Notes: generated from the letters alone by a model not told the origin. Positions 45,105 to 55,668 are shown, counted from the stretch's first letter. The stretch is DNA of 64,000 bases from Loripinus fragilis (GCA_964019695.1 CAXHUL010000519.1:131723-195722); one strand, 5' to 3'. Translations and numbers: made by a program.

Positions 45105-45240
45105 TTAAAATTTCTTAGCATCACAACCCATGTCAAACAGTTTGGTTCCTATCAGGTCTTTCAATTTGTTGTGCCCGTCCTGATCTAGGTATAAACTGTT
45201 TGCAAAAGGTTATCAACAGTTGACATTTGCAGTCAAGGAG
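45105..45240. repeat. Family D palindromic repeat (inverted orientation)
   Basis: 'gtcaaacagtttggttccta', 'tcaggtctttc' faces 'cctgatctaggtataaactg', 'tttgcaaaaggttatcaaca'. Confidence 0.7.
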
Positions 45241-45289
45241 TTAAATACTTTACGTGGGTTTTGTTCATAAAGTTAACAGTATGTAGAAC

Positions 45290-45813
45290 CTCAACTAGTA
45301 AAACATGTGACCTCCACAGCAGAGCCTGATGATTTTTGGCCCTCAGAGGCATAATTTGAACAAACTTGGTAAAGGTTCACTAGATGATGCTACAAACATA
45401 ATATTAAGTCTCTAGGCCTAGTGATTTCAGGCTATTTTTATGTATTCCCTATATAATGCTACTCTTATATACATTTACGAATCTGCTTGCTAATGTATGG
45501 CCTATCTTGAATCAGTTAGAACGCACAGCAACGCCACACAGTGGACAGCTTACGTAGCTGTTATGCTGCACAATTGCATCACCCACGATTGTGCAGCGTA
45601 AGAGCTATGATGCCGTGGCGTTACCGTAGCTTCTAAGCCATTCCAGATACCCTGTATGGTCGCAAGCAAATTTGTAAATTACTATAATAACAAAGGAACA
45701 ATTGGCCTATCAAAGGGAAAGTTGTTTAAAGGAAATTGTTGACATATATCAAACGGACAAACAGACTGATGGATAACAGACATCATAGGGATCACAATAG
45801 CTCAGGTGAGCTA
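45290..45813. mobile_element. Family F element, copy 1, split by a foldback
   Basis: It has the family unit 'ggcataatttgaacaaactt', 'ggtaaaggttcactagatga', the closing 'acggacaaacagactgatgg' and the end hairpin TAGCTCAGGTGAGCTA (45798-45813). A separate palindrome sits inside at 45473-45679. Confidence 0.75.
45473..45679. mobile_element. Foldback element of about 207 bp nested in family F
   Basis: The left end 'atttacgaatctgcttgc' and right end (inverse) 'atttacaaatttgcttgc' pair. Inner blocks 'ttagaacgcacagcaacgcc' and 'gctgcacaattg' pair with 'ggcgttaccgtagcttctaa' and 'cgattgtgcagc'. Confidence 0.82.
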
Positions 45814-45819
45814 AAATTG

Positions 45820-47204
45820 CACCTTAGAATTCCAAATAGTTTTACCAAAGATGAGAAGATGAATATTGCCAATCTCTGCTAATGCTTTTGATATGTCATT
45901 CTCTTCAAGAATAAATGGCTTGGCTTTTTCTTCTCATATTTTACTCCCATTTGAAATTACTTCATTTTTAGAAGAATCTGTCACGAGTATCTAATAAGCG
46001 TTTCAGTTGCTTAGTTCACCTTTTCACAACTACAGATGTTAGTATATGAACATGTACAGAGACTGTCCAGTGAGCTGAAGTCAAAACAGATATTTACTTG
46101 TTGTTCAGTGGCAGCTGTTAACGAGAAAGGCCTTAAAATAACTAGCCATTTACAAAACACTCCCACAAAGTTCTTATTTCTGTTGGCATATTTTGGTTAA
46201 GGATGCTTGTATATAACAATGCATTTAGCATTGTGGCATAGCAATGCATCTAACAATTTGGTCTCATCCTGCCCTTCCTGACTCCTGAAGATAGTTTTGC
46301 AGACTATATGGATATATAGTATGTAAATGCTAATACTGAATGACGTTGAACAGGGTACAAGCCTTATAACTCCATCTGTGTCCCACTACAGTAATGATTT
46401 ACATAGGGACTGTTTTATCTTTCATTTGTTGATAAATGGAACACAGGAAATAACCTGTACAAGTGGCTATTGTTGTAATGCTTCTCTCTATACAGATATT
46501 GAGTGTCACCAAGTCAGTTCTACAGATACCAAAATACTTTCCATTTAAACAATATGTGGAGGTGTGAATTCTCTGACATGAGCATAACTGCAAGGCATGC
46601 ACATTAAGTTTTCACAGATCTCTTTAGCGCCTTCTTCAAGCCAATTTTTACAATGATTTGATTGTTCAAATCCACAAATATGTTGTGCAAGCAATCGTAA
46701 ACAGATCTTTGATAGTCACTTCCAAGAGTATGCAGAGCAGCAATGACAATCTTCAGAATTCTCTGAATACAAGGTCTCTTAGATATCTTCTAGTTGACCA
46801 TAATATGGGTAATATGTTTTCATGTTTCAAGTGTTGTCTTCTTTCCCACTACAAAGAAAAAAACATCACATAAGTAATGAACAGGAGCTACAACATTTAT
46901 AACATCCAAATATTTATAAAACTGGTATGACCAGACATACTGAATACAGCACCAATGTCTTGTAGAGCACTGTATAATAGACTAGAATTCAGAGAATAGG
47001 ATGTGTCCCCTGACAAAACAGAAGTCAAACAAGGCAAATTTGTCTAGGTTATATCCCCAGCCAAGGTTCATTTTAGAGAAACTTATAAATCACAAAACAT
47101 AAAAAAAATTCTCTAACCCCTAAGTTCACCTTGGGTATCATACAGATCAAAGTTAAATGTCTACCAACTAGTTTTCAGTGGTTAGTTGAATAAAAATAAA
47201 CTAA
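45820..47204. other. No confirmed gene; one weakly coding-like stretch
   Basis: Minus strand 46600-46785 reads as protein-like in two overlapping frames: one with IVIAALHTLGSDYQRSVYDC, the other with CGFEQSNHCKNWLEEGAKE. I recognise neither. Upstream at 46862 there is a plausible acceptor (TTTCTTTGTAG on the minus strand), but a stop follows in each frame. Confidence 0.3.
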
Positions 47205-47632
47205 CCTGTACAATTTCAACCATGTTGCTGCATTTTGTGATTCCCTTTAATTTGATAGGCAACAGGACAATGATCCCATCCCCAGGGTGGGTGGGTGGTA
47301 TGGTGCGCAGGCAAAATATTTGCTACAATGTTGCTGCATTCGTGATTCCCTTTAATTTGATAATAGGCAACATGACCATAATCTGAAAAAGTTGAATTTA
47401 GACCTTTTAATCCCTAGGGTCAGGGGGGGGGGGATTTGCCTGAGGGCAAGATATTTGCTACCTTGCTGCTATATTTCGTGATTCCATTTAGTTTGATATG
47501 CAACATGACCATGTTCTGAAAAAGTTGAATTTTGACCTATTGACCGTATCTCCAGGGTGGGGGGAGGGGGTTAGGGGAATCTGCAGGCAAAGTATTTGCT
47601 ACCTTGTGAGTGCATTTGTGATTATACCCGCT
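47205..47632. repeat. Tandem array G, left part
   Basis: Units of about 130 bp: 'gtgattccctttaatttgat', 'gcaacatgaccatgttctga', 'aaaagttgaattttgaccta' plus a G-rich 'ccagggtgggggg' and 'aatatttgctaccttg'. It stops in mid-unit at 47632 and resumes at 48953. Confidence 0.87.
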
Positions 47633-48952
47633 TTTTTCTTTAGAAAAAAAGGGTATATTAATTTTGTGTCAAAGTTGGTCCGTCTGTCTGTCTGTCCGTC
47701 CGTGCGTACGTCCGTCCGTCACGTTTCTTGTAAATGTATCTCCTCCTAAACCGTTAGAGGTAACAACTTCAAACTTTGTAGTTAAAAAGATCACATGATG
47801 TAGAGGGTACTGGGCAACATTTCGTGTGACCTTGACCCCAAGGTCAAGGTCAAATGTTGTATTTTCTTGTAAATGTATCTCCTCCTAAACGGTAAGATAT
47901 AGGAACTTCAAACTTTGTAGCTGAATAGGTCACATGATGTAGAGGGTACTGGGCAATATTTTGTGTGACCTTGACCCCAATGACCTTGACCCCAAGGTCA
48001 AGGTCAAATATTGAATTTTCTTGTAAATGTATCTCCTCCTAAACAGTTAGACCTAGCAACTTCAAACTTTGTAGCTGAAAAGGTCACATGATGTAGAGGG
48101 TACTGGGCAACATACCAAGGTCAAGGTCAAAGGTCAAATATTGAATTTTCTTGTAAATGTATCTACTCCTAGACGGTTAGACCTAGCAACTTCAAACTTT
48201 GTAGCTGGATGGGTCACATGATGTAGAGGGTACTGGGCAACATTTTGTGTGACCTTGACCCCAAGGTCAAGGTCAAATATTGAATTTCTTGCAAATGCTT
48301 CTCTTCCTAAAGCTTTTGATGTAGTAACTTCAAACTCTGTAGGTGCATAGGTCACATGATGTAGAGGGCAGTGGGCAACATTTAGAGTGACCTTGACCTG
48401 ACGGTCAAGGTCAAATAATGTACTTTCTTGTAAGTGCATTTTCTCCTAAACTGCTGGACAGGGAGCGCAGTGGCTCAGTGGTAGAGTGCTTGACTTGAGA
48501 CCGAAGGGCACGGGTTCGAGCCTCACAGGCGTCACTGCGTTGTGGTCCTTGAGCAAGACACATTTATCCCAGCTTGGTACTGGTTCAATCCAGGAAGACC
48601 CGTCCCTATATAACTGAAAGATTGTAGATGGGATGTAAAGAATCAACTCAAACAAAAAACAAAAACTGCTGGACGTAGCAATTTCAAATTTTGCAGGTGC
48701 AAAGTTAATATATTTTGGAGGGCACTGGACAACACTTGGTATGGGTCCCATAGGTCAAGGTCATATAGTGTATTTTTGTAAATGCTTCTTCTCCTTAACC
48801 ATTGGACATAGCAACTTCAAACTTTACAGGTACATAGGTCATATTATGTTGAAGGTACTGAGCTACATTTTGTGTGACCTTGACCCCAAGGTAAAGGTTA
48901 TAGGTCAAAAAGCGGGTATTTGCCATGGTGTACCATCGACTTCTGCTCTAGT
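47633..48952 (+). mobile_element. Family E pearl/Helentron-like element, copy 2
   Basis: It starts with a hairpin (TATACCC, 'ttttttctttagaaaaaa', GGGTATA), followed by a (GTCC/GTCT)n tract at 47681-47720. About six to seven units of roughly 137 bp follow, each with 'cttgtaaatgtatctcctcc', 'aacttcaaactttgtagct', 'acatgatgtagagggtactg' and 'ccttgaccccaaggtcaagg'. ATACCCGCTTTTT at 47635-47647 and AAAAAGCGGGTAT at 48908-48920 are inverted subterminal repeats. The host array reads straight across the insertion between two Ts without duplication. SINE A sits inside at 48460-48661. Several minus ORFs over the units are artefacts. Confidence 0.82.
48460..48661 (+). repeat. SINE family A, full copy, in array E2
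   Basis: Box A (AGTGGCTCAGTGGTAGAG) and box B (CACGGGTTCGAGCCTC) precede a body with 'ttggtactggttcaatccag' and 'ctgaaagattgtagatggga', ending AAACAAAAAACAAA. The flanks AAACTGCTGGAC at 48448-48459 and 48662-48673 are a perfect 12-bp target duplication. Confidence 0.93.
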
Positions 48953-49455
48953 TCCCTTTAATTTGATATGCAACATGACCAGGTTCTGAAAAAGTTGACT
49001 TTTGACCTATTGACCCCATCCCCAATCAAGTGGGGGGAGGGTAAGGGGGTCAGCGGGCAAAATATTACCTACCATTTTGCTATACTTTGTGCTTCAATTT
49101 AAGTTGATATGCAACATGGCCATGTTCTGAAAAAATTGAATTTTGACCTATTTACCGCATCTCAAGGGTGTGTGGGGGGGGGGGGGTGGGAGTAGTGGAA
49201 AAATATGTTCAACCTTGTGGGTGCATTAGTGATTCCCTTTAATATGATATGATACATGACCATGTTCTGAAAAGTTGAATTTTGACTCCCAGGGTTCGGT
49301 TGGGGGGCTGCCTGCCAAGTATTTGCTACCATGATGCTGCATTCATGATTCCATTTAATTTGATATGCAACATGAACATGTTCTGAAACAGTTGAATTTC
49401 AACATTTTGACCTACCCTAAGTCCACCCAGGGGGTCGAACCCAGGTTTTGGAACA
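48953..49455. repeat. Tandem array G, right part
   Basis: Continues from 'ccctttaatttgatatgcaa' with the same units of about 130 bp and G-rich stretches, for example at 49171-49190. Confidence 0.85.
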
Positions 49456-49648
49456 ATAATCAAGTTTGATATGTTTCATATTTATTGTACTTCTGCCTGC
49501 ATGCCAAATTTTATTAAAAAATATTGACAACTGAGGGAGTTAGTGCGAAACTTAAGTATTTGACCTCTGTTCCCCACTAAGGGGTCAGGGGGGTGGGGTA
49601 AAATTTTAGTCACTGTCATGCTTATCTACAGGCACTGGGTAATCCTGG

Positions 49649-49823
49649 TTTTGTGTGTTTTATTTGATTCTTTATGTCTCATCAACAATCTTTCAGTTAT
49701 AAAGGAACGGGTCTTCCAGGGCTGAACCAGTACTAAGATAGGATTAATGTTCTTGCTCAAGGACACAACGCAGCGACACCAGTGAGGCTCGAACCCGCGG
49801 TCTCCAGTCGAGCACTCTACCAC
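49649..49823 (-). repeat. SINE family A, slightly 5'-truncated copy
   Basis: Minus strand: box B GCGGGTTCGAGCCTC, 'ctggttcagccctggaagac', 'ctgaaagattgttgatgaga'. The flanks TAATCCTGG at 49640-49648 and 49824-49832 are a 9-bp duplication. Confidence 0.88.
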
Positions 49824-49854
49824 TAATCCTGGCCTATAGTGAGAAGTTGTCAGA

Positions 49855-51236
49855 TATTATAGTTTTGGAGAATTCCACAAAAAAGCCAATATAGCTTTTG
49901 CATCAGCCTAAACCTATGTAAACTAGAGGAACTGAAGGTCATGAAGCGCTCACATGATCTCCTTAATAATGTTAAAATAGGTCAAGGTCAACTACGGCTT
50001 ATAATGAAACATATTTTGTTTAACATATATGGGGGATGCAGCCATTTTTGTCAAGTGACATTTGGTACTTGACCATTGTCTCATTAGGTTTAAATTATTT
50101 TCTGGCAAGTATTATGATTTTGGCTTAAACAGTTATAGAAAAATGAACATTTCAATATTTTCCCATGCAAATGCATTAGGAATCAAATTTGAGTTGCCAT
50201 ATATTAATTCAAGGTCAACCTAGATTTACTATTTGAGCAAACCTGGTAGGGCCCACATGCCAAAGCTACATACCGAGTCCCAAGACCATTGGCTTTTTGG
50301 TTCCATAGAAGAAGATATTTAAAGGGTTTTTTACTATATATAGGCGTGGTGGCCATCTTGGTCATGTGACCAGAACATTTTGTATAAATTTTGGCTAACC
50401 TATCATAAGGAATCTTCATATAATTTTGGTTCAATAGGCCTAGTGGTTTCTGAGAAAACTGTTTTAAGCTGTTGATGGGACTCCAAATGGAGACCTTGGC
50501 TGAAAAATCAAAAGTCAACATTGACCTTTGAAACTTATTCATAGCCATTGTCTCATTAGGTTTAACATGTCAAGTGAGAATAATGACTTTGGCTTCAACA
50601 GTATTCAAAAAATCAACTTTTAAAAACAATTCAATTTAAATGCATTAGGAAGCAAATTTGACCTTGATGTTAAGTAGGTAAAGGTTAACTTAGGATCATC
50701 ATTTGAACAAATTTGGTAGGCCCCACATCCCAAATGCTACATACCACGTCCAAGGTCATTGGCCATCTGGTTCTTGAGAAGTAGATTTTTAAAGTTTTTA
50801 CCATATATGGGTGTGGCGGCCATCTTGGTCATGTGACCATAACAATTTGTATAAATTTGGCCAACTTAGCATAAGGAGAATTTTGAGTCCAATTTGCCTA
50901 ATGAAATTTGAGTTCAATTTGCCTAGTGGTTTCTCAGAAGTTTTAATATGTCGATGGGACTCCAATATGCGTGACTTTGGCTGAAAGGTCAACGTTGACC
51001 TTTGGAACTTATTTATAGCCATTGTCTCATTAGGTTTAAAATATCAAGTGAGAATAGTGACTTTGGCTTCAACAGTATTCAAAAAATCAACTCTCCATAT
51101 GACATTTGAGTTTAATTGGCCCAGTGGTTTCAGAGGAGATGTTTGAAAATGTTGACAGATGGACGACAGACAGACAGACGCCCGAGTGACTGGTATACTA
51201 TTAGCTCACCCATGAGCCTTTGGCTCAAGTGAGCTA
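49855..51236. mobile_element. Family F-like element, copy 2, units of about 470 bp
   Basis: 'cattgtctcattaggtttaa' recurs at about 50077, 50540 and 51020. Each unit also has 'atgactttggcttcaacagt', 'ggtaggccccacatccc' and 'ggccatcttggtcatgtgac'. It closes with 'gacggacgacagacagacag'-type sequence and the hairpin TAGCTCACC...GAGCC/GGCTC...GTGAGCTA at 51202-51236. Confidence 0.82.
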
Positions 51237-51508
51237 ATTTACAGGAAACTGTTCTGTGACAGTTATGAGATAAATCAGTATGGCATCACAAGCAAAATTT
51301 TGAACACTTTTCCCTTTCCGTTCTCAAATAACATGTCGGCTATCAGGGCTAGAATTTACAAAATGCTTGTCAGAATAGCAAACAGGGAAGACCATGATCA
51401 GACTGCTTCTTATTCAGAAGCAGCCTGATCTTGATCTGCACTGGTAATCTATGCATTTTTTGCAGGCAACTAGTGTTCAAAATTAAGAACATTTACAGTA
51501 ATACATAC

Positions 51509-51670
51509 TTTCTATCTATTATTTCTTTTTCATCTAATGGTCCTGGTAAATCTCTCTTGTTGCCTAAAACTAAGCCAGGGATTCCCTGTAACTGTGGTTT
51601 ATCTAAGAGGTTGCGTAGTTCATTCCATGATGCTTCCACCTTGTCATGATCAGCTGCATCTACCATATAT
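51509..51670 (-). CDS. ARL8: ARL8-type GTPase, exon with the G4 motif
   Basis: After a one-base codon remainder the exon encodes [53 protein letters not shown]. This is close to vertebrate ARL8 ([31 protein letters not shown]...NKRDLPNALDEK, from memory). NKRD is the guanine-base-binding motif. ARL8 sits on lysosomes and couples them to kinesin. Acceptor (TATAGATAG) ends at 51671 and donor GTATGT begins at 51508, giving 162 bp. Gly replaces the usual Val just before LVLGNKRD and Trp the usual Arg in EASRNEL. The C-terminal exon was not found at lower coordinates. Confidence 0.92.
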
Positions 51671-52004
51671 CTATCTATAAAGGAGAAATTGGAGTAAATG
51701 GGTCTCGTCGCAAGAAAACCTGTCTTCTTCGTTTCTGACCAGGTCATGCTCAAAGCAGCCTGCTCAGCGACAGAGACTAGTTAGAAAATTGAAACTTGAA
51801 AGATATTTTGCTTTCCAGTAAGTGAATAACGAAGGCTCTGATCAGACGGAGAAGGCTGGTCTGCACCTTTGTTGTTTGCAAACCTAGAAAACAGTTTTTT
51901 TCGCATCATAGAGGCCCAGCAACTCAGTAAAAAAAGGCTAAAAAGGTGTAAAAATAAGAATGATTTTTTTTTGCTGTTCATTTTCAGATAACCATGTAGA
52001 CACT

Positions 52005-52080
52005 AGACAGTACAAAAACCGTCTCAAAGGGATGGTTCTTTTGAGACCCAAAACATATGGTTAAACTGATGGATAAGAAA
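52005..52080. repeat. Family J hairpin repeat, copy 3
   Basis: 'aaaaaccgtctcaaagggat', 'ggttcttttgagacccaaaa', 'catatggttaaactgat'; left arm short. Confidence 0.75.
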
Positions 52081-52165
52081 ACAATTTTTACCACTTTGCA
52101 TGCTGGGTGATCTAACTGGTTCATTTTGTCTGCTGATGCTTTTTTCATGAGACCAACCTTAACTC

Positions 52166-52258
52166 TGAATGCTGGGTAATTTTTCATGATCTTTTTGTTG
52201 TCCGCTGACTTTATTCATAATGAACTTTTTTCAAAAAATGCTCTCAGGAATTCTTTTA
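52166..52258. repeat. Interspersed repeat (copy of 1801-1884)
   Basis: 'gctgggtaatttttcatgat', 'ccgctgactttattcataat', 'ctcaggaattc'. Confidence 0.6.
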
Positions 52259-52385
52259 GACTCAGTGTCAATCAGTTTGGATCCAGATCAGGCCCGATGT
52301 TTCATCGGGCCTAATCTGGGTCCAAAACTGTTTGCAAAGATCAGCAGCAGATGATAAAATTCACCGCTGACAGGCAAAGAGTCAA
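52259..52385. repeat. Family D palindromic repeat
   Basis: 'agtttggatccagatcaggc', 'ccgatg' faces 'catcgggcctaatctgggtc', 'caaaactgtttgcaaa'. Stem about 25 bp with few mismatches. Confidence 0.85.
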
Positions 52386-52483
52386 CTTATGAGAGTTTGG
52401 TAATACCAACATACAGGTCAATTTTGATAGAGCCAGGCCTCTAGATAGGAGTGTGAAGTTGAAAATTAAATTTCTTATTTTTC

Positions 52484-52575
52484 AACTAAAACATATGTTG
52501 CGGGTACTCAAAAGAAGCGTCTCAATGAGACGGTTCTTTTGAGCACCGTAAACAAATGTTAAAACTATAAGATAA
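52484..52575. repeat. Family J hairpin repeat, copy 4
   Basis: 'gtactcaaaagaagcgtctc' faces 'gagacggttcttttgagcac', flanked by 'aaacatatgttg' and 'aacaaatgtt'. Confidence 0.87.
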
Positions 52576-52935
52576 GAAATTATTAACATTTTTATGCTCA
52601 AATTTTTTTGCTATCAAGACCTATGCAGAGCCATGCTTTTAACACACAAATCTTGAAACAACAAATTAGCCAGCACCTAAGATTTTGGTACTTATTACAG
52701 GTATACACTAGCTGTGAAGGCTCAGATACACCGCATATAAACAGTCTAACCAGAATCTTCACTTCCAGCACACACAAAGAAGAGAAATAGGTCATCTCTC
52801 ACCCCACTTGATAGCTATGGATGCATGTTTAAAGAATGACTTAATTCATAATATTGCATAAATTATGTGCCACATAATAGGTCCAGATAGGCAAATAAGT
52901 TCAGCATACAATTGTGAATATTTCCTTACCTATCA

Positions 52936-53020
52936 ATTTTAACATGTGTTTTGGGTGCTCAAAAGAACCGTCTCATCGATACATTTTTTGAATACCCACA
53001 ACTTATGTTTTGCTTCAGAA
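52936..53020. repeat. Family J hairpin repeat, copy 5
   Basis: 'ggtgctcaaaagaaccgtct' intact; the right arm is decayed ('acattttttgaatacccaca'). Confidence 0.78.
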
Positions 53021-53545
53021 ATAATTAAAAATAATTTTCACATAGGCACTCTTATCTGGAGGCCTGCGGCAAACTTTTAAAATGTTATTAATGCACAGCT
53101 TTGGTACCTTAAATATATTCTTTCCTGGCCACTCAATTTTACTTTTGCTGATCCTTTACTACGCTCTTATGTTATGATTGGCCCTGGAAGATGACTAGTG
53201 ACTGAAAGTATCCAGCCACGTGTTGACTGAAATGTAGACAAAGTATAAGCCTATGTTTTCCCCAAATGTTGACGAATATTTCGTAAATTTATGAAACAAC
53301 AGCGACATGATTTTCAATACATTAATGTTTGACAGCTCCCTCTGGAGAGGACAAAACCCTCGGGCTTAGCCCTCGATTTATAACATGTCCCTCGGGACAT
53401 GGCAAGTGTTTGAACCCTATATACATGTATGTAATTTGTAAAGTACTAGAATCTCATGAACTGGCTCAAATGTAATAAATGGACATCACATAGGTCTTGT
53501 TTTAGCGCAAAATTGTACATGTAATTATTTCTTACCCATAAATTT

Positions 53546-53640
53546 ATACATATATTTTGGGCGCTCAAAAGAACCCTCTCAATACCATCTCATTGAGACG
53601 GTTCTTTTGAGTACCCACAACATATGTTTTGGTTGATAAA
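53546..53640. repeat. Family J hairpin repeat, copy 6
   Basis: 'ggcgctcaaaagaaccctct' faces 'gagacggttcttttgagtac', then 'ccacaacatatgttttggtt'. Confidence 0.87.
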
Positions 53641-53969
53641 AAAGAAAACACACTCTTATCTGGAGGCCTGACATCAGACCCCACAGGATACCTGGCATGT
53701 GCATAAAAATGTTACATAATGCTCTGTATGGGACATGTCAACAAAAACCTCAATTGGGCAAGCCCACTTTTCTATTAATTCTATACAAATAAACAAATAT
53801 ACATGATGAAAATATTTGGGCAAGTACATGACATGTAATACAAGAATCTATCATGAGTGTGAAGGTGGGACCGAGGATCACCGATTGGCATCACAAGGCT
53901 TGCCGAGTGATGAAAAACAGTGATCACAAGGGACAGATTTTCCTATCGCATCCTCACACGAATAATTTT

Positions 53970-54168
53970 GTTTGTTTGGTTTGATTCTTTTCGTCCCATC
54001 AACAATCTTTCAGTTAAACAGGGACAGGTTCCTGGGTTGAACCAGTACTAAGCTAGGATAAACGTGTTTTGCTCAAGGACCACAATGCAGTGACGCGGGT
54101 GAGGCTCGAACCCACAGCCTCTCGGTTTCTAATCAAGCACTCTACCACTGAGCCATTGCGCTCCCTCA
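53970..54168 (-). repeat. SINE family A, full copy
   Basis: Minus strand starts GGGAGCGCAATGGCTCAGTG (box A) with box B GTGGGTTCGAGCCTC and the family body. Perfect 15-bp duplication CACACGAATAATTTT at 53955-53969 and 54169-54183. Confidence 0.93.
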
Positions 54169-54351
54169 CACACGAATAATTTTTCTTGCTCACCACTTAA
54201 TACCTCATTTATATTGGAAAAATCTTGAAAAAAGCCTTCCAGAAAATCCTGAATATGCTGAGATGCGACATGGTGATATCACATTTTAACATTACAATGA
54301 CGTCACGGATCAACGTATAGCCAGCGTGCCGCTGTTCATTTTTTATCTTTC

Positions 54352-54565
54352 CCTAGGGCTGGTATGGGTATGTGAGATAAATAGAATACATCCTTGGTGT
54401 CCAGTGGCGACAGAAAAATCCCAACCTGAGGGCCTACCCTTCTAGTGGGAAACCAGGCTTGCCGAGTTTCCCACTGAACAGTGGACTTGAGGGTTGGGAT
54501 TTTTCTGGAAACACTGAACACCAATGATCGATTCTTTTTCTCACATACCAGACCGTAGGGTACGG
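54352..54565. mobile_element. Foldback element of about 214 bp
   Basis: 'ccttggtgtccagtgg', 'agaaaaatcccaacctgagg' and 'agtgggaaaccaggcttgcc' are mirrored by 'gagtttcccact', 'gagggttgggatttttctgg' and 'actgaacaccaatga'. The outer ends also pair ('ggtatgtgaga'/'tctcacataccag'). Confidence 0.83.
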
Positions 54566-54626
54566 TACAGTATATCTGTTGGTGACGTCACTGAGGTTGA
54601 TGTTTACAGTCAATGACGGGCGCTGT

Positions 54627-54723
54627 TGTTTTTTTTGTTTGATTTGATTATTTACGTCCACTCAACAATCTTTCAGTTATGCGGGACTGGTCTTCCTGGG
54701 TTGAACCAGTACTAAGCTAGGAT
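54627..54723 (-). repeat. SINE family A, 5'-truncated copy
   Basis: Only the 3' body ('ctggttcaacccaggaagac', 'ctgaaagattgttgagtgga', poly-A) is present. The flanks AATGACGGGCGCTGT (54612-54626) and AATGACGGGTGCTGT (54724-54738) are a 15-bp duplication with one mismatch. Truncation at the 5' end is what incomplete LINE-driven reverse transcription leaves. Confidence 0.9.
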
Positions 54724-54738
54724 AATGACGGGTGCTGT

Positions 54739-55569
54739 ACAAATCAACTTGAAACAGCGAATAAACAGCGCATAAAACAATGAACAAATGGTTATTTTAT
54801 CAAAATGGATTTACAAGAACTAGCTTATCAGCCACAGTAACTTGATTAACTAATTTTGTTGAGGAAAATGAGTTTCTTTTTTTTACATTGTCAAGGCTTC
54901 CCAATCTCGGTGCATTCAGTCACTCAATGTCCAACATGTCAAATATGTCAATCGCAATGCACTCAGCATGTTCAAAGCATTGAATAAATGTTTTACATTT
55001 TGCTTTATACCACGCTGAAAGCAGACTTAAATTGCTGAAATTTCAGCATTGACATTTTTCCTGACTGTCAACAATTCAACTTTCGTTTTCGAAGGAATAC
55101 AGTCTGGCGCCAAAAATGTCGCATGTGGGTTATCTTGCATTAATTAGGAACAGGCTCCGTATGGCTTATCTTGTATTAGTTACGCTTATCTCATATGGGT
55201 AGTGATGTGGGACAGATTTGTGGGACAGGGAGCTAACATAGGGATCACTCGACCTTGTATGCATTGGTATGTGAGAAAGTAATATCTCACATGGGTAAAA
55301 ACAACAGATATCCCGATCTGGTGTGCGAGAAATGCATATGCCCAAAAGTATCCTTTTAAAGCCCATGCTGATGCATCAAGGGGTCTTATTTTTGGTCTGA
55401 TCATGAGTCATCATCTACACCGATAATGATAATTTTGCAAAGAGAAGTTAAATCTCTAGCGAGTACATAATTTGCGCAGGCTTGCATGTGCCTTCTTTTC
55501 TCAAAAATGGGATAAGTGCCAAAATCTCATTAATTGGCTAATGTACATGTATTGTATACTGGTGCTCAT

Positions 55570-55570
<1 letters not shown>
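54739..55570. other. No recognisable gene
   Basis: Intronic to ARL8 if the gene model holds. Contains 'atctcacatgggta'/'tctcatatgggtag' repeats at 55188-55300 but no ORF with a domain. Confidence 0.45.

Positions 55571-55617
<47 letters not shown>
55571..55617. repeat. Poly-G tract of 47 nt
   Basis: Uninterrupted G47. The Gly-rich plus ORFs are artefacts. Potential G-quadruplex; length is likely unreliable in the assembly. Confidence 0.97.
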
Positions 55618-55619
<2 letters not shown>

Positions 55620-55668
55620 ACACATGCATCTTTGTTGGTTTTCTCATCAAATCAATCATTTAAATCTT

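Noticed and set aside
47633..48952. Minus ORFs of about 100 codons with 'DLDRQVKVTLNVA'-type repeats
   Set aside because: Periodic peptides created by the 137-bp tandem units of element E2.
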